Positions 7,621 to 17,459 are shown, numbered from the stretch's first letter. The stretch: 64,000 bases of DNA from CAYFQB01 sp964345225 (GCA_964345225.1 CAYFQB010000021.1:42593-106592), one strand, 5' to 3'. The notes: a model not told the origin generated them from the sequence alone. Program-made: numbers and translations.

Positions 7621-9980
7621 CTTTGTTCTTTTCTTAGAGAAAGGAATGCCAGAAGATACATAGATACACCGGTTATAATAACCATTTTAAATCCAACTGA
7701 TATGGCAAGCATAACAGCCAGTACTGGTGCAAGAACCGAAAAACATCCGTTTACAGACCATGCCCATGGAATCAATTCAGGCCTGTTTCTGCAGAGGATT
7801 GAAAGTCCCATCGGGAAAGGTATCCCCATTAGAATGCCTGCCGGCAGTATAATAAAGAATACAGAGACAATTTTAATTTTTAATGTATAAGGGTAGATAA
7901 TCTTCATTATCGACAGTAGAAATAAACTATAAAAGAGAATTATAACTGAGAGTGCAAGAAGGACTTTAGTAGTTCTCAGAATTTTAAAACGCTGGCTTAA
8001 CAAACTACCGATCCCCGAACTAATGAGAATTGAGGAAAGAACTGCTGCAGCAGCATAAGATGGATTTTCAAGGGGCAAGATCATCTTCTGAATAAAGGAT
8101 ATTTCGATGAACATAAATCCTGTACCGAGAAACGCAAAGTATGACAGTGAAATGATAAGGCTGGTGTTAAGTTTGAGATCTCTTTTAGGTCTGAATTTCA
8201 CTGCTGGCAGAAGCATGAGTAATATGCTTAAGAAAAGTACCTGGATGAATACAATTGGCAGGAGATAACCCTCTTCGACAAAATACTGCCATTTTTCTCC
8301 CATTAATGTATAGATTTCTTTTATATTTTTAATTTTTAAATAATAATAAAAAAAAGGGTTTTCATCATAAACAGGTTTGATATCGAACAGGTAATCCCTG
8401 GTAAATTTACCCCTTGTACCCTCGTCTATCAGGCTTTTAAATGCTTCAAAGTATTCGTTAGAAGGCATTTTAATAAAAACATTCGTCTCTGTTTCTGTAA
8501 TACCAGGATAATATACAAGGTCAAACCTTTTATCCTTTGAGAAACGTTTAATTATATATATGTCTTCCTGAGTAAGTTCAGACTTTTTAACAATAAAAGT
8601 TATGGTACCCCAGCTTCTTATGGCAGCAATATGTCTGGCGAGGTTCTTTATCCCTTGTTTTTCAAGTGCTGCTGCTATTGTGTTAACAATGCGCAGTTCA
8701 GTCCTTGGTGGTGGAAGGATAAAAAGATTTACTGACAGCAATCCGTCCTGATTTAAATGTCTGATATATTCTTCAAATGCCTCTACAGTGAATCTGTAGT
8801 CTTCTGAAAATCCAAAAGAACCCGAAGGCATTGAACCCGTTAAAGATATATCTACTAAATCAAAATCTTTTTCATGAGAAATAAGCAGGCTCCTTCCAAG
8901 GCCTGACCATGTGTTGCTGCCGTATACATCATATAAAAATCCTTTTGAATATTCTCTGACAGAGTCGATAACAAGCGGATTAGAATCTGCTTTATAGATA
9001 TTCTTTGCCTTGTAATATTCTGCGATCAGGACTGGAAGTCCACCTTTAGGCTCGAGAATAAGCACCTTATCCTTTTTAGATAGTTCAAAGGGCAGGGCGG
9101 ATGGAAGATATCTGATGAAATCAAGGGCTTCCTGATCCTTATTATCTGTAATCGCATGTATATTGCCTGCATCGACTGCGATGCCTGTCTGCTCAGGAAG
9201 ATTTTCCAGGTATTTAAAGCTCAGGCCTGGTGCATACCTGACAGCAGGGCTTTTAAAGATATCAACCCTGGAAAAAGGACTATGGTATGTCTGCAAATGT
9301 TCTGCCCCTGGAAATCTCAAAGCTGTTTCAAGGGATTTGTATGGTGAAATCTTCTGTTTAATAAATGGTGGGTGGAAATATATAATGGTCAGATTAATGA
9401 TAAGGAGCATGAAAGAGACCAGCCTTATCCTTTTTTGCCCGTAAACAAATAGTGAAAGTATTGATATCGAAGAGATTATAAAGATAATAATCTCAGGCCC
9501 ATAAGCTGACAAAAACCATAATATCAGGATTGATCCTGTACCTGCACCGGTCAGATCTGCGCCGTATATATGTCTTGTGTATTCAGTCATAATAGAAAAA
9601 GCAGTCGAAACAATCATGCCGAAAAAGAAGAAGGGGAAGGCAAGCAACAAGTAGTAAAGGCTAATGTAAAAGAGCTGGATTCTGTCCCAGGAGAGTCTGG
9701 CAGGTTCAAATGGGATAGCATTTGTCAGAAGATAGCTTGCAGGTATACTAATGGTGAGCATAAGAAAGTAGACTGAAAGGTATTGTGCGTTCTTTAGTCT
9801 TGGATAAACCGAAAGCAGGGTACCGCTTGCACCAATGCCCAGCATTGCGATGCTTATAACCATAAAGGCGAAATGATACCAGAGCGATATCGAGAAAGTC
9901 CTTATGAGTGTTATTTCATATGCAAGGCTCGAAAGGGAGGCGATAAAAATTGCTGTTATTAAGGCATGGGTCCTTTTCAT
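7602..9980 (-). CDS. Membrane-embedded spermidine-synthase-like protein
   Basis: This 792-residue polytopic protein has about six transmembrane helices at the N-terminus (1-210; AYEITLIRTFSISLWYHFAF). A central soluble Rossmann-like domain resembles spermidine synthase (about 280-430; VLILEPKGGLPVLIAEYY as the nucleotide loop). About six helices follow at the C-terminus (585-785). Such fusions are annotated as spermine/spermidine synthase-like and their substrates are largely unknown. The typical catalytic Asp context (GGGDG) is changed to EPKGG, so polyamine synthesis is doubtful. Its last codons lie in an intergenic-type repeat, suggesting the C-terminus was altered by repeat insertion. No operon partner is evident. 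Confidence 0.75.
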   Translation of the reverse strand: MKRTHALITAIFIASLSSLAYEITLIRTFSISLWYHFAFMVISIAMLGIGASGTLLSVYPRLKNAQYLSVYFLMLTISIPASYLLTNAIPFEPARLSWDRIQLFYISLYYLLLAFPFFFFGMIVSTAFSIMTEYTRHIYGADLTGAGTGSILILWFLSAYGPEIIIFIISSISILSLFVYGQKRIRLVSFMLLIINLTIIYFHPPFIKQKISPYKSLETALRFPGAEHLQTYHSPFSRVDIFKSPAVRYAPGLSFKYLENLPEQTGIAVDAGNIHAITDNKDQEALDFIRYLPSALPFELSKKDKVLILEPKGGLPVLIAEYYKAKNIYKADSNPLVIDSVREYSKGFLYDVYGSNTWSGLGRSLLISHEKDFDLVDISLTGSMPSGSFGFSEDYRFTVEAFEEYIRHLNQDGLLSVNLFILPPPRTELRIVNTIAAALEKQGIKNLARHIAAIRSWGTITFIVKKSELTQEDIYIIKRFSKDKRFDLVYYPGITETETNVFIKMPSNEYFEAFKSLIDEGTRGKFTRDYLFDIKPVYDENPFFYYYLKIKNIKEIYTLMGEKWQYFVEEGYLLPIVFIQVLFLSILLMLLPAVKFRPKRDLKLNTSLIISLSYFAFLGTGFMFIEISFIQKMILPLENPSYAAAAVLSSILISSGIGSLLSQRFKILRTTKVLLALSVIILFYSLFLLSIMKIIYPYTLKIKIVSVFFIILPAGILMGIPFPMGLSILCRNRPELIPWAWSVNGCFSVLAPVLAVMLAISVGFKMVIITGVSMYLLAFLSLRKEQSENSRK

Positions 9981-10553
9981 CTTAGTAAATTATAGCTTAT
10001 TAAGGAATATCCAGTTGCTTAAAATAAAAACTGTATATGACTTTTAGAGATGAAAATATGAGATTGCTTTCATTATGATTGAACTAAGAATATAAAAAAT
10101 ATGTCGGAAAATTTAACATTCAATGTTATCAGCCAGATAAAGACTTAAAGAAAATATAATAGAAACAATGAAATAGCAATCATGCATTATAATTGCTTTT
10201 TAAAATTATGAGGATACATAAAAATCTTTAAATATTAAAATAAATAACTCTAATCTCCTGACTTACAACAGATTTTGCAACTTTAGGTTCAAGACATTTA
10301 ATATTGAGCCGATCAGATCTAGTGATATATATCTGTTCGTCCTCCAAAAGATAAACTTTAAAAATATTTTTCTGGCAGAAATTAAAATGGGATATTCATG
10401 GCCACCTCAACTATCGAGTGAAGTCGTTGTTATGAGGAATTGTTAATAATTTGTTGTTATATTGTTAATAATTTTTATGTTTAAATTATTATGTATTATC
10501 AAATAATCATATAACATATTGTAAAATAATGATTAATTTATTTTAAAAAAAAC
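9981..10553. other. Long intergenic region upstream of the kinase gene
   Basis: No convincing gene is visible. The sequence is very AT-rich from about 10440 onward and ends at a sigma-54 promoter. The long upstream space is compatible with distal enhancer sites for an NtrC-type activator, but I could not identify a palindromic pair with confidence. Confidence 0.4.
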
Positions 10554-10569
10554 TGGCATTCAATTTGCA
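10554..10569 (+). promoter_or_regulatory. Sigma-54 (RpoN) promoter
   Basis: TGGCA at 10554-10558 and TTGCA at 10565-10569 match the -24/-12 consensus, with exact 12-nt spacing between the invariant GG and GC. It lies about 125 bp upstream of the histidine kinase gene, whose partner is a sigma-54 activator, so auto-activation is likely. Confidence 0.75.
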
Positions 10570-10694
10570 AAATTTAAAAAAATACAATTTTAATTTAAAA
10601 CATAATATAATTTTAGATAATATAGCTTTAATGCTTTAAAGAACTTGTAAATTAAAAGTTTAGATAACTTTATAATTAAAAATTGGGGGAGAAC

Positions 10695-11711
10695 TTGAAA
10701 GGGGACTTTAGTTTTTCTGTCGATACCAATTTGCGAATTAATTCCTGGGGCAAGAAAATTACCGAATTTAGTGGAAAAACGTCATCTTCTGTACTTGGCA
10801 AAAAATATTATGAAGTACTTCCAAGGATATTTGTTGAAAATAGAGATGCCATTTCAACGACTATAAAGAATAACAAAGTACTTAATCTTAGAGGATATAC
10901 AATTAAATGTTTCTATGGTAATATTTGCTCTGATATAAGAATCAATCCTTTAAAAACTTCATTCGGTAGAATTAAGGAAGTCAAGGTTACAATTTCTCCC
11001 AATTCTTTATGTGCAGCATCTGAGAGGCTCAAGAATTCACAGAGACTCATAGACATCGGTAAAATAGCTTCATCACTTGCACACGGAGTAAGAAACCCTT
11101 TAAATGCTATAAAAGGTTCTGTTGTTTATCTTACTGAGAAGTATGCCAATGAACCAGAACTTATTGAATTCACAAAGATAATGGAGAATGAAATAACACG
11201 TCTTGATTATTTCATTTCAAGATTTCTCAGTGCATCCTTTTCTGATTTAGAATTATCCATGACAGACGTAAACTCATTGCTTAGAAAAATAGAAATATTT
11301 ACGTCACTTCAAATACATATTCATAACTTAAAATCTATTTACGAATATGGGAATATTCCTTCTTTAAAGTTGAATTCTTTTCTTATTGAACAGGCAATTC
11401 TGAATGTTATAAACAATGCGATAGAGGTTATGCACTCAGGCGGGATACTTACCATAAAAACAGAAGCTGTTGACGTTAATGATGAGGAGTATGTAATTAT
11501 TAGTATAACTGATACAGGCCCCGGAATAAATAAATACAAGATTAATAATATTTCCCATTTTATAGAAGATAATGGGAAAGGTTTTGGTTTGTTTATTACA
11601 AGAGAAATCCTCCAGTACTGTGGTGGTTATATTGAAATAAAAAGCAGGGAAGGCAAAGGAACTACCGTAAAGTTATATATTCCTGTAAACAGAACAAGAG
11701 GATCTAAATGA
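10695..11711 (+). CDS. PAS-type sensor histidine kinase (NtrB-like)
   Basis: This is a soluble kinase of about 338 residues. The N-terminal region (1-100) resembles a PAS domain (VDTNLRINSWGKKITEFSG). HisKA carries the phosphoaccepting His in SSLAHGVRNPLNAIKGS (about residue 130). HATPase has the N box AILNVINNAIEVM, G1 DTGPGI and G2 GKGFGLFI. No transmembrane segment is seen, so it should sense a cytoplasmic signal. I place the start at TTG 10695 because GGGGGAG (10685-10691) lies immediately upstream; TTG 10683 is an in-frame alternative. Its stop overlaps the response regulator start by 4 bp, an obvious two-component operon behind a sigma-54 promoter. Confidence 0.88.
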   Translation: MKGDFSFSVDTNLRINSWGKKITEFSGKTSSSVLGKKYYEVLPRIFVENRDAISTTIKNNKVLNLRGYTIKCFYGNICSDIRINPLKTSFGRIKEVKVTISPNSLCAASERLKNSQRLIDIGKIASSLAHGVRNPLNAIKGSVVYLTEKYANEPELIEFTKIMENEITRLDYFISRFLSASFSDLELSMTDVNSLLRKIEIFTSLQIHIHNLKSIYEYGNIPSLKLNSFLIEQAILNVINNAIEVMHSGGILTIKTEAVDVNDEEYVIISITDTGPGINKYKINNISHFIEDNGKGFGLFITREILQYCGGYIEIKSREGKGTTVKLYIPVNRTRGSK

Positions 11712-13057
11712 ATGGTAACGGTAATATTTTAATCGTAGATGATGAGCCAAATGCTCTCAAGGTTCTATCTGCAATATTATTTGAAGATGGCTATAATGTT
11801 TTTGAGTCAAGATCTGTTGACCGTGCTATCAAAGTAATCGATGAGCATATTGAAAATATTGACGCCATAATAACTGACCTGAAGATGCCTTTTAAGGATG
11901 GTTTTGAATTTTATGAATATGTTGAAGAAAACTATCCTGATATCCCCGTCATATTTTTAACAGCCTATGGAACAGTAGACTCCGCTGTTAATGCTTTAAC
12001 CAACGGCGCATTTTATTACTTTATTAAACCACCTGATTATGTAAAACTCAAGAAGATTATAGCAAGTGCGATAAAACAGCGACGTCTGAAAAGAGAGATT
12101 GGAATTTTGAAAAATAAGCTTTCTAATGAGAATAAACAATATTGTATTAAAGGTAGTGATACTAAAATGCTCAAGATATTTAATACTGTTGATGCAATCA
12201 AAAACTCTATGAGCAGTGTTCTAATCTGTGGAGAAACTGGTGTTGGAAAAGAGGAGATCGCGAGGCTATTACATTTCACCGGTATAAGAAAAGATAAACC
12301 TTTTGTTACAGTAAATTGTGCTGCCATACCAAGGGAACTTTTAGAATCAGAACTTTTCGGTTATGAAAAGGGTGCATTTACCGGTGCAATTTCGAAGAGA
12401 GTTGGGAAGTTTGAAGACGCCTCTGGCGGAACGATATTTCTTGATGAAATTGGAGATCTTGAACTTTCTATGCAGGCAAAACTCCTCAGGGTGCTCCAGG
12501 AAAAAGAGATCGAACGGATTGGAAGTAACAAAAGGATTAAGGTGGACTTCAGGCTTGTATCCTCGACCAATAGTGATCTTAGAAAAAAAGTACAAAATAA
12601 TAATTTCAGGGAAGACCTTTTTTACAGGATAAATGTGGTACAGCTAAATATTCCCCCTCTCAGGGATAGGAAAGATGATATTGCCTTACTGGTGTCAGAA
12701 TTTGCCAGAGAATTCTGCATGAGAGAGAAAAAGGCTCTCAGTATATCTGACAGAGTAATGAAAATATTCAATAACTACCACTGGCCTGGAAATATAAGGC
12801 AGCTTAAAAATACCGTTGAACGCTTAATTGTACTGACAAGGGGAAATGTTATAACACCATCATATCTTCCTGAGGAATTTAAGTTTGTTAATAAAAGATT
12901 TAGTTCTACTGAGTCAGTAAAGACATTAAAGGAAATAGAAACTAGTGTAATTAAAGATACGGTCAAGAAATGTAGTGGTAACAAGTCAAAGGCTGCAAAG
13001 ATGCTCGGCATCTCGAGAAAGGCTCTTTACAAGAGAGTCAAGGAAGCCCAGCTTTAA
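11708..13057 (+). CDS. Sigma-54-dependent response regulator (NtrC family)
   Basis: This 449-residue protein has a receiver (1-120; phosphoacceptor Asp in IITDLKMP), an AAA+ sigma-54 activator domain (Walker A GETGVGKEE, GAFTGA loop for sigma-54 contact, Walker B GGTIFLDEIGDL) and a C-terminal Fis-type HTH (SGNKSKAAKMLGISRKALYKRVKE). It is translationally coupled to the upstream kinase by a 4-bp overlap. Two sigma-54 promoters visible nearby (10554 and 13400) are plausible targets. The polysaccharide locus starts about 1 kb downstream, so control of exopolysaccharide synthesis is likely but inferred. Confidence 0.94.
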   Translation: MNGNGNILIVDDEPNALKVLSAILFEDGYNVFESRSVDRAIKVIDEHIENIDAIITDLKMPFKDGFEFYEYVEENYPDIPVIFLTAYGTVDSAVNALTNGAFYYFIKPPDYVKLKKIIASAIKQRRLKREIGILKNKLSNENKQYCIKGSDTKMLKIFNTVDAIKNSMSSVLICGETGVGKEEIARLLHFTGIRKDKPFVTVNCAAIPRELLESELFGYEKGAFTGAISKRVGKFEDASGGTIFLDEIGDLELSMQAKLLRVLQEKEIERIGSNKRIKVDFRLVSSTNSDLRKKVQNNNFREDLFYRINVVQLNIPPLRDRKDDIALLVSEFAREFCMREKKALSISDRVMKIFNNYHWPGNIRQLKNTVERLIVLTRGNVITPSYLPEEFKFVNKRFSSTESVKTLKEIETSVIKDTVKKCSGNKSKAAKMLGISRKALYKRVKEAQL

Positions 13058-13399
13058 GGAATTGTATCTAAAAGCAACGAAATTTTCATTAGATATCGTG
13101 AACTTTAATTAGATGTACCCGATAGACACATTTTGCTGATATTTCAGAATCTGATATTCTTAGGCCCTGAACAAGTCGATAAATTTTACAAATTATGTTG
13201 TGCTGAATTTGATTTAGTATCCATTAAAATCAATATCCAAACATATTCATTGCTACATATTAGTAAGCTAAAGAATCTCGCAAGTACCATTTTAATATAC
13301 AGTAAAATCTTGGTTTAAATTGTTTCTTCTGGATACATAATTGTCCTGCAAAAAAATTAGTGCTGCAGTTTTCCTTTTTAAAAACAGACATTTCTAGAC
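13058..13399. other. Intergenic region before second sigma-54 promoter
   Basis: About 340 bp with no convincing gene; a short open frame at 13133-13318 has no start context or recognisable product. The region probably holds activator sites for the sigma-54 promoter at its 3' end. Confidence 0.35.
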
Positions 13400-13415
13400 A
13401 GGCAATAAATTTGCA
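13400..13415 (+). promoter_or_regulatory. Sigma-54 (RpoN) promoter
   Basis: GGCA at 13401-13404 and TTGCA at 13411-13415 fit -24/-12 elements with correct 12-nt GG-to-GC spacing. Transcription would begin near 13426, only about six bases before the ATG at 13432, implying an almost leaderless mRNA or a later start. Confidence 0.65.
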
Positions 13416-13431
13416 TTAAGTAAAGGCATCT

Positions 13432-13809
13432 ATGGAGGAAAAAATAATCCTGATAATTGATGAAGACGTATTCTCGCGTATTTGCAGTGCAATCCTTGAG
13501 TTTGAGGGTTACAAAGTAGAGACCTTCACGAATGGTGACAGTTTTGTTGAAAAGATTAACAATAAAGGGTTTGGTCTTGTAATAACCAGTTATCCTTACG
13601 GTTCTTTCTTCTTTGAAGAGTTAAAGATAAGGAACATTCCGACCATAATACTCTGTGACTATATCAACACTAAACTCATCAACATACTTGAGGGCTTTAA
13701 TAATTCATACTGTATGATAAAACCTCTCAACTATCAAAAACTTAAACGCCTGGTAAGACAACATATGAATGGTGAACTAACTGCCCAGAAAGGATACAAG
13801 ATTGTATAG
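13432..13809 (+). CDS. Receiver-like protein without phosphoacceptor Asp
   Basis: This 125-residue stand-alone domain has the CheY fold pattern: acidic cluster DEDV near residue 11 and conserved Lys in MIKPL near residue 102. Where the phosphorylated Asp should be, the sequence reads LVITSYPYG, with Ser in place of Asp (about residue 54). It therefore probably does not work by ordinary phosphorylation and may be a constitutive or ligand-controlled protein-protein switch. It sits directly under a sigma-54 promoter and just before the broken prsT and the NusG-like antiterminator, so a role in polysaccharide control is likely. The end overlaps the prsT relic. Confidence 0.75.
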   Translation: MEEKIILIIDEDVFSRICSAILEFEGYKVETFTNGDSFVEKINNKGFGLVITSYPYGSFFFEELKIRNIPTIILCDYINTKLINILEGFNNSYCMIKPLNYQKLKRLVRQHMNGELTAQKGYKIV

Positions 13810-14007
13810 AGCACTATTAGCTGTTATAGCAGTATTTGTACTGATATAGACAAGACAAAGTAAGACCTTCTCGAAAAAGGCATCAGATTTATGATCGAGA
13901 AGAACAACCCCAGAGGTGCTATTGTAGTCTTTAAGAATGCACTTGAGAAAGATCAAAACTTATTAGCGGCGAGGTTTCAGCTTGCAAGGGCTTATTTTCG
14001 AACTTGA
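13802..14007 (+). pseudogene. Remnant of a TPR protein (PrsT-like)
   Basis: From TTG 13802 a signal-peptide-like segment (RALLAVIAVFVLI) is readable and stops. In another frame from 13864 the DNA encodes LLEKGIRFMIEKNNPRGAIV followed by a TPR-like stretch (NALEKD, ARFQLARAYF) that ends at TGA 14007. This matches the beginning of PrsT, the TPR protein of XrtA/PEP-CTERM loci, in the place expected for it. Frameshift, stop and loss of the remaining body show it is decayed. Confidence 0.6.
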
Positions 14008-14035
14008 AAAGTTAAAAAAGGGTTGAGGACTTAAA

Positions 14036-14596
14036 ATGAATACATTTCATGAGAGACATACTTCGAACACCATACATGTAGAGAATTTTAAATCTGATAC
14101 CCTAAACTGGTACGCCTTATATGTGAAATCGAGACACGAGTTTGTTACAAATAATGAATTAAGGAGAAAGGGTATAGAGACATTTTTGCCATCAGTAACA
14201 AAATTGAGGCTGTGGAAGGACAGGAGAAAACCAGTGGAATTTCCCCTTTTCCCTGGATATCTGTTTGTTCATATATTTTCTGATCCCGAAGAATTTCTTA
14301 AAATTCGCAAGACAAGAGGTGTCGTAACATTTGTCTCTTTTGTGCCAGGCAATCCAACGCCTGTTATCCCAGAAGAGATAAATTCCCTGAAGCTTATAGT
14401 AGAAAGTGGTCAAGATTTTGATATTTTTCCTCACCTGAAAGAGGGGACAAGGGTCAGGGTAATAAGAGGTCCACTTAGAACTGCAGAGGGGGTTTTACAG
14501 AAAAAACAAGACAATTATATGTTCGTAGTTAATATAGAGATCCTTGGTAGAAGCGTTGGTGTGAAAATCTATGCAAATGATATTGAGAAAGCCTAA
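14036..14596 (+). CDS. NusG-family transcription antiterminator (UpxY/RfaH-like)
   Basis: This 186-residue protein has an NGN domain (residues 25-130: LNWYALYVKSRHEFVTNNEL, PLFPGYLFVHI) and a C-terminal KOW-like segment (LKEGTRVRVIRGPLRTAEG). Specialised NusG paralogues at the head of capsule and exopolysaccharide operons bind RNA polymerase at a leader element and let it read through long operons. Position fits: it is the last regulatory gene before the export genes at 14974. I could not identify an ops-like recruitment sequence in the leader. The genome would be expected to encode a separate housekeeping NusG. Confidence 0.88.
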   Translation: MNTFHERHTSNTIHVENFKSDTLNWYALYVKSRHEFVTNNELRRKGIETFLPSVTKLRLWKDRRKPVEFPLFPGYLFVHIFSDPEEFLKIRKTRGVVTFVSFVPGNPTPVIPEEINSLKLIVESGQDFDIFPHLKEGTRVRVIRGPLRTAEGVLQKKQDNYMFVVNIEILGRSVGVKIYANDIEKA

Positions 14597-14973
14597 ATCA
14601 CATAGCGCAAAGGGCAAGGAGTAGTAGGCACTGCAAGGCAAGGAGCAAGGTGCAGGGAGCAGGGCGAAAAAGGCAAAGGACAAAGAGTAAGGAATAAAAA
14701 GAACGCTATGCGCCAAGCGCTTTGCGCTATGCGAAAAAAGTGGGCAGTAGGGACGACAGACGTAACCTACACACGAAACGGGCCCTGTAAAGTAGAAAAA
14801 CTTACTTGAGAGGGCGGGCGTCGTTACTGAATGACGTAACCTTTTACTTCTTAGTTACTTGAATGTGACTGAGAAGGCGGAGCATTACCTTTATAAGGAT
14901 GATTAAATAGTTTTGAGATCTAAAGTAAAAAATAAATCTGGAGTCTAAAAAAATTTAAACAAAAGGAGATCAC
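14597..14973. repeat. Intergenic word-like repeats before the polysaccharide export gene
   Basis: No gene is visible. 14600-14700 consists of AAGGAGCAAGG and GGCAAAGGACAAAG-type words, related to those at 7461-7620, 23334-23415 and 48889-49060. 14701-14735 has GCGCTATGCGCCAAGCGC palindromic words. 14745-14850 has TAACG/CGAAACGGGCC words like the element at 5176-5253. The leader of the polysaccharide operon runs through this region. Confidence 0.55.
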
Positions 14974-15801
14974 ATGAAAACCAGAGTAATCTTAATATTT
15001 TTTATATTACTTATAGCAATATATACGGTTTCTGATGTTATTGCAGGACAGAGATATATTATCGGTGATGAGGATGTTCTAAATATATCGGTCTGGGGAA
15101 ATCGGGAATTGACTGTTGAGATCCCGGTAAGGCCGGATGGTATGATATCTGTCCCACTTGTGGGAGATGTAAAGGCTGCAGGTCTTATCCCTCAGGAACT
15201 CAAAGAAATTCTTGAAAAGGAATACACAAAATTTATTAAGGCGCCAACTGTAAGTGTGATAGTAACTTCCGTGAACAGTTTAAAGGTATTTATACTTGGA
15301 GAAGGAGTATCAAGAGAAACAGCATCAGGGGTTATAACATTGAGAAGGAATACTACACTTATGCAGCTGCTTGCTCAGCTCGGCTCATTAAATGGCGCTG
15401 ATTTATATAATTCATATGTGTTGAGAGATGGCAAAAAGCTTATTATAGATTTCTATAAGCTGGTAATTAAGGGTGATATCTCACAGGATATACAGCTCAG
15501 ACCAAATGATATAATCTTTATTCCTGACAATTTCGAAAAACGCATCAAGGTTGTCGGGGCTGTTGAGACACCCCGTATCATAAAATACAGAGAAGGTATG
15601 ACAGCATTGGACGCTATACTCGACTCAGGCGGTTTTACAGAGTTTGCAAAACAGAATGATGTAGTAATTGTGAGAAAAAATGGCGATGGGGTTCGGAATA
15701 TTAAGGTGAGGTTAAAAGACGTGATAAAAAATGGAGATATAAGTAAAGACAAGCCTTTAATGCCGGGAGACCTTGTCATTGTAAAAACCGGTATCTTTTA
15801 G
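14974..15801 (+). CDS. Polysaccharide export protein (Wza/EpsA-type)
   Basis: This 275-residue exported protein has a signal peptide (1-25; FFILLIAIYTVSDVIAG), a Poly_export domain (YIIGDEDVLNISVWGN, VRPDGMISVPLVGDV) and two SLBB-type repeats (about 105-170 and 185-265). It should form the outer-membrane/periplasmic channel for the polymer. There is no lipobox Cys at the signal cleavage site, unlike E. coli Wza. A good ribosome-binding site AAAAGGAG precedes the ATG. It is first in the XrtA-type order: export, chain length, kinase, barrel, ATPase. Confidence 0.92.
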   Translation: MKTRVILIFFILLIAIYTVSDVIAGQRYIIGDEDVLNISVWGNRELTVEIPVRPDGMISVPLVGDVKAAGLIPQELKEILEKEYTKFIKAPTVSVIVTSVNSLKVFILGEGVSRETASGVITLRRNTTLMQLLAQLGSLNGADLYNSYVLRDGKKLIIDFYKLVIKGDISQDIQLRPNDIIFIPDNFEKRIKVVGAVETPRIIKYREGMTALDAILDSGGFTEFAKQNDVVIVRKNGDGVRNIKVRLKDVIKNGDISKDKPLMPGDLVIVKTGIF

Positions 15802-15896
15802 TCTTTTAAGAGTTAAAACTGTGTTATTTGTATCTCTGTGGTTAAAAAACATGTATCTTTAATTTTGGTTGTAGCTTGTTTGGGTTAGAGGGAATT

Positions 15897-17459
15897 ATGC
15901 CGGAAAGTAGCTCATCAGATTTTGATATAAGACATTACTGGTCAATAATACAGAAGAGAAAATATCTTGCCCTCTCGGTTGCACTCGTGGTTATTTCGTT
16001 GTTTACATGGGGTAGTTTTCTACTGCCCAGGACATATGAGGCGAGTTCTACTGTATTTATTGAAAGGTCCTCTATTATTGACCCTTTAATAGAGGGTGTT
16101 GGGGTATACGGAAATATCGAAGAAAGGCTGATAAATATCAAGAATGGCGTATTGAGCAGAAAAATTATTGAACGGGTTATAAAAAAGCTTGACCTCGATA
16201 CTGAAACAATAAATAGCAGTCAATATGAGGCCTTAATACAGAGTATCAAGGAGAGATTAAATGTAAATATCGAAGGAAATCGAAGAAATCAGGCTGACTT
16301 ATTTACAATTTCATACAAAGGGAAAGATCCCGAGTTAGTAAGGGACATAGTAAATAAGTTTGTAGATGAGTACATAGAAGAAAACGTAGGTTCAAGGAGG
16401 ACAGACGTCTATAGCGCTTATGCGTTTATAAAGAGTCAGCTTGTAGAGTACAAAAGCAAGCTCGAGGAATCTGATAAAGCCATTAGAGAGTTCAGAGAAA
16501 AGAATCCTAACATGGTTCCCCAGAGTGAAACAACACTTCTCAGTAGAATAGAAAGGTTTCAAACTGAAAAGATTGAGTCAGAGATTCAATTGAAAGAACT
16601 CACAAGGAAAAGGGAGAATCTCCAGAAGCAGCTTTCCGGTGAAAAGGAACTTACCATTGCCTTCGTATCCAGTGAAGGCTCGCCCCAGGGACGGCTGAAC
16701 TACCTGAACAACCAGCTTGTAATCTTAATGACCAAATTTACAAAATACCATCCTGATGTAATAAAAGTAAAAAGTGAGATAGAGGAGCTTAAGAGCCAGA
16801 TAGAGCAAGCAAAAGATTCACAGGAGGAACCTTTGGGTACAGAGACCGCTGCGATAAACCCCATTTATCAGCAGTTAAGGGAGGAACTTACAAAGACAGA
16901 TTTCGAGATAGAATCTGTCAAGGCAAGGATTAAAGAACTTACCAGACAGCAGCAAGATGCACAGAGAATACTGGGACAAATGCCAAAAGAGCAGGAGGAG
17001 TGGGTAAAGCTTCAGAGGGACAGGAATGTATATCAGAGGCTTTATGACGAACTGTTGCAAAAACAAGAGACCGCCAGAGTTTCAAAAGACCTTGAACTTA
17101 CTGAAAAGACAGGTGCCTTCAGGGTTATTGATCCTGCCGTGCTTCCGCAGGTGCCTGTTTCTCCAAACAGGGTTAAGCTTATTTTGATGGGAATAATGCT
17201 GAGTATTGCTTCAGGATTAGGTGTGGCTATAGGACTTGAATATTTAAGAGATTCTTTCAGAGACGAGGCTTCCATAGAGGAAAGATTAAAGCTTCCGGTA
17301 CTTGCTACAATCCCAAAGATAATTACAGAGGAAGAGAGGCTGTCTGCAAAAATGCTGGACAAAAAGGTCTTCACTGCAGCAGGTATTTATCTCTTTATCA
17401 TTGGAATTATACTGGCAGGGGAATTTCTTTATAGATACATGGGAATAAAGTTCATTTAA
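15897..17459 (+). CDS. Polysaccharide chain-length determinant (Wzz/GNVR family, XrtA-associated type)
   Basis: This inner-membrane copolymerase controls polymer length and docks the kinase. About 520 residues: Wzz domain at the N-terminus with TM1 (ALSVALVVISLFTWGSFLL), a long periplasmic coiled coil (about 170-420), a GNVR-like motif near PVSPNRVKLILMGIML, TM2 at about 430 and a third C-terminal TM (AAGIYLFIIGIILAGEFLY). I chose ATG 15897 over TTG 15876 because AGAGGG lies just upstream. A separate tyrosine kinase follows 24 bp later, the two-protein arrangement typical of XrtA loci. Confidence 0.92.
   Translation: MPESSSSDFDIRHYWSIIQKRKYLALSVALVVISLFTWGSFLLPRTYEASSTVFIERSSIIDPLIEGVGVYGNIEERLINIKNGVLSRKIIERVIKKLDLDTETINSSQYEALIQSIKERLNVNIEGNRRNQADLFTISYKGKDPELVRDIVNKFVDEYIEENVGSRRTDVYSAYAFIKSQLVEYKSKLEESDKAIREFREKNPNMVPQSETTLLSRIERFQTEKIESEIQLKELTRKRENLQKQLSGEKELTIAFVSSEGSPQGRLNYLNNQLVILMTKFTKYHPDVIKVKSEIEELKSQIEQAKDSQEEPLGTETAAINPIYQQLREELTKTDFEIESVKARIKELTRQQQDAQRILGQMPKEQEEWVKLQRDRNVYQRLYDELLQKQETARVSKDLELTEKTGAFRVIDPAVLPQVPVSPNRVKLILMGIMLSIASGLGVAIGLEYLRDSFRDEASIEERLKLPVLATIPKIITEEERLSAKMLDKKVFTAAGIYLFIIGIILAGEFLYRYMGIKFI

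Noticed and set aside
13133..13318. Small open frame before the receiver-like gene
   Set aside because: No ribosome-binding site, low-complexity translation and no family resemblance.
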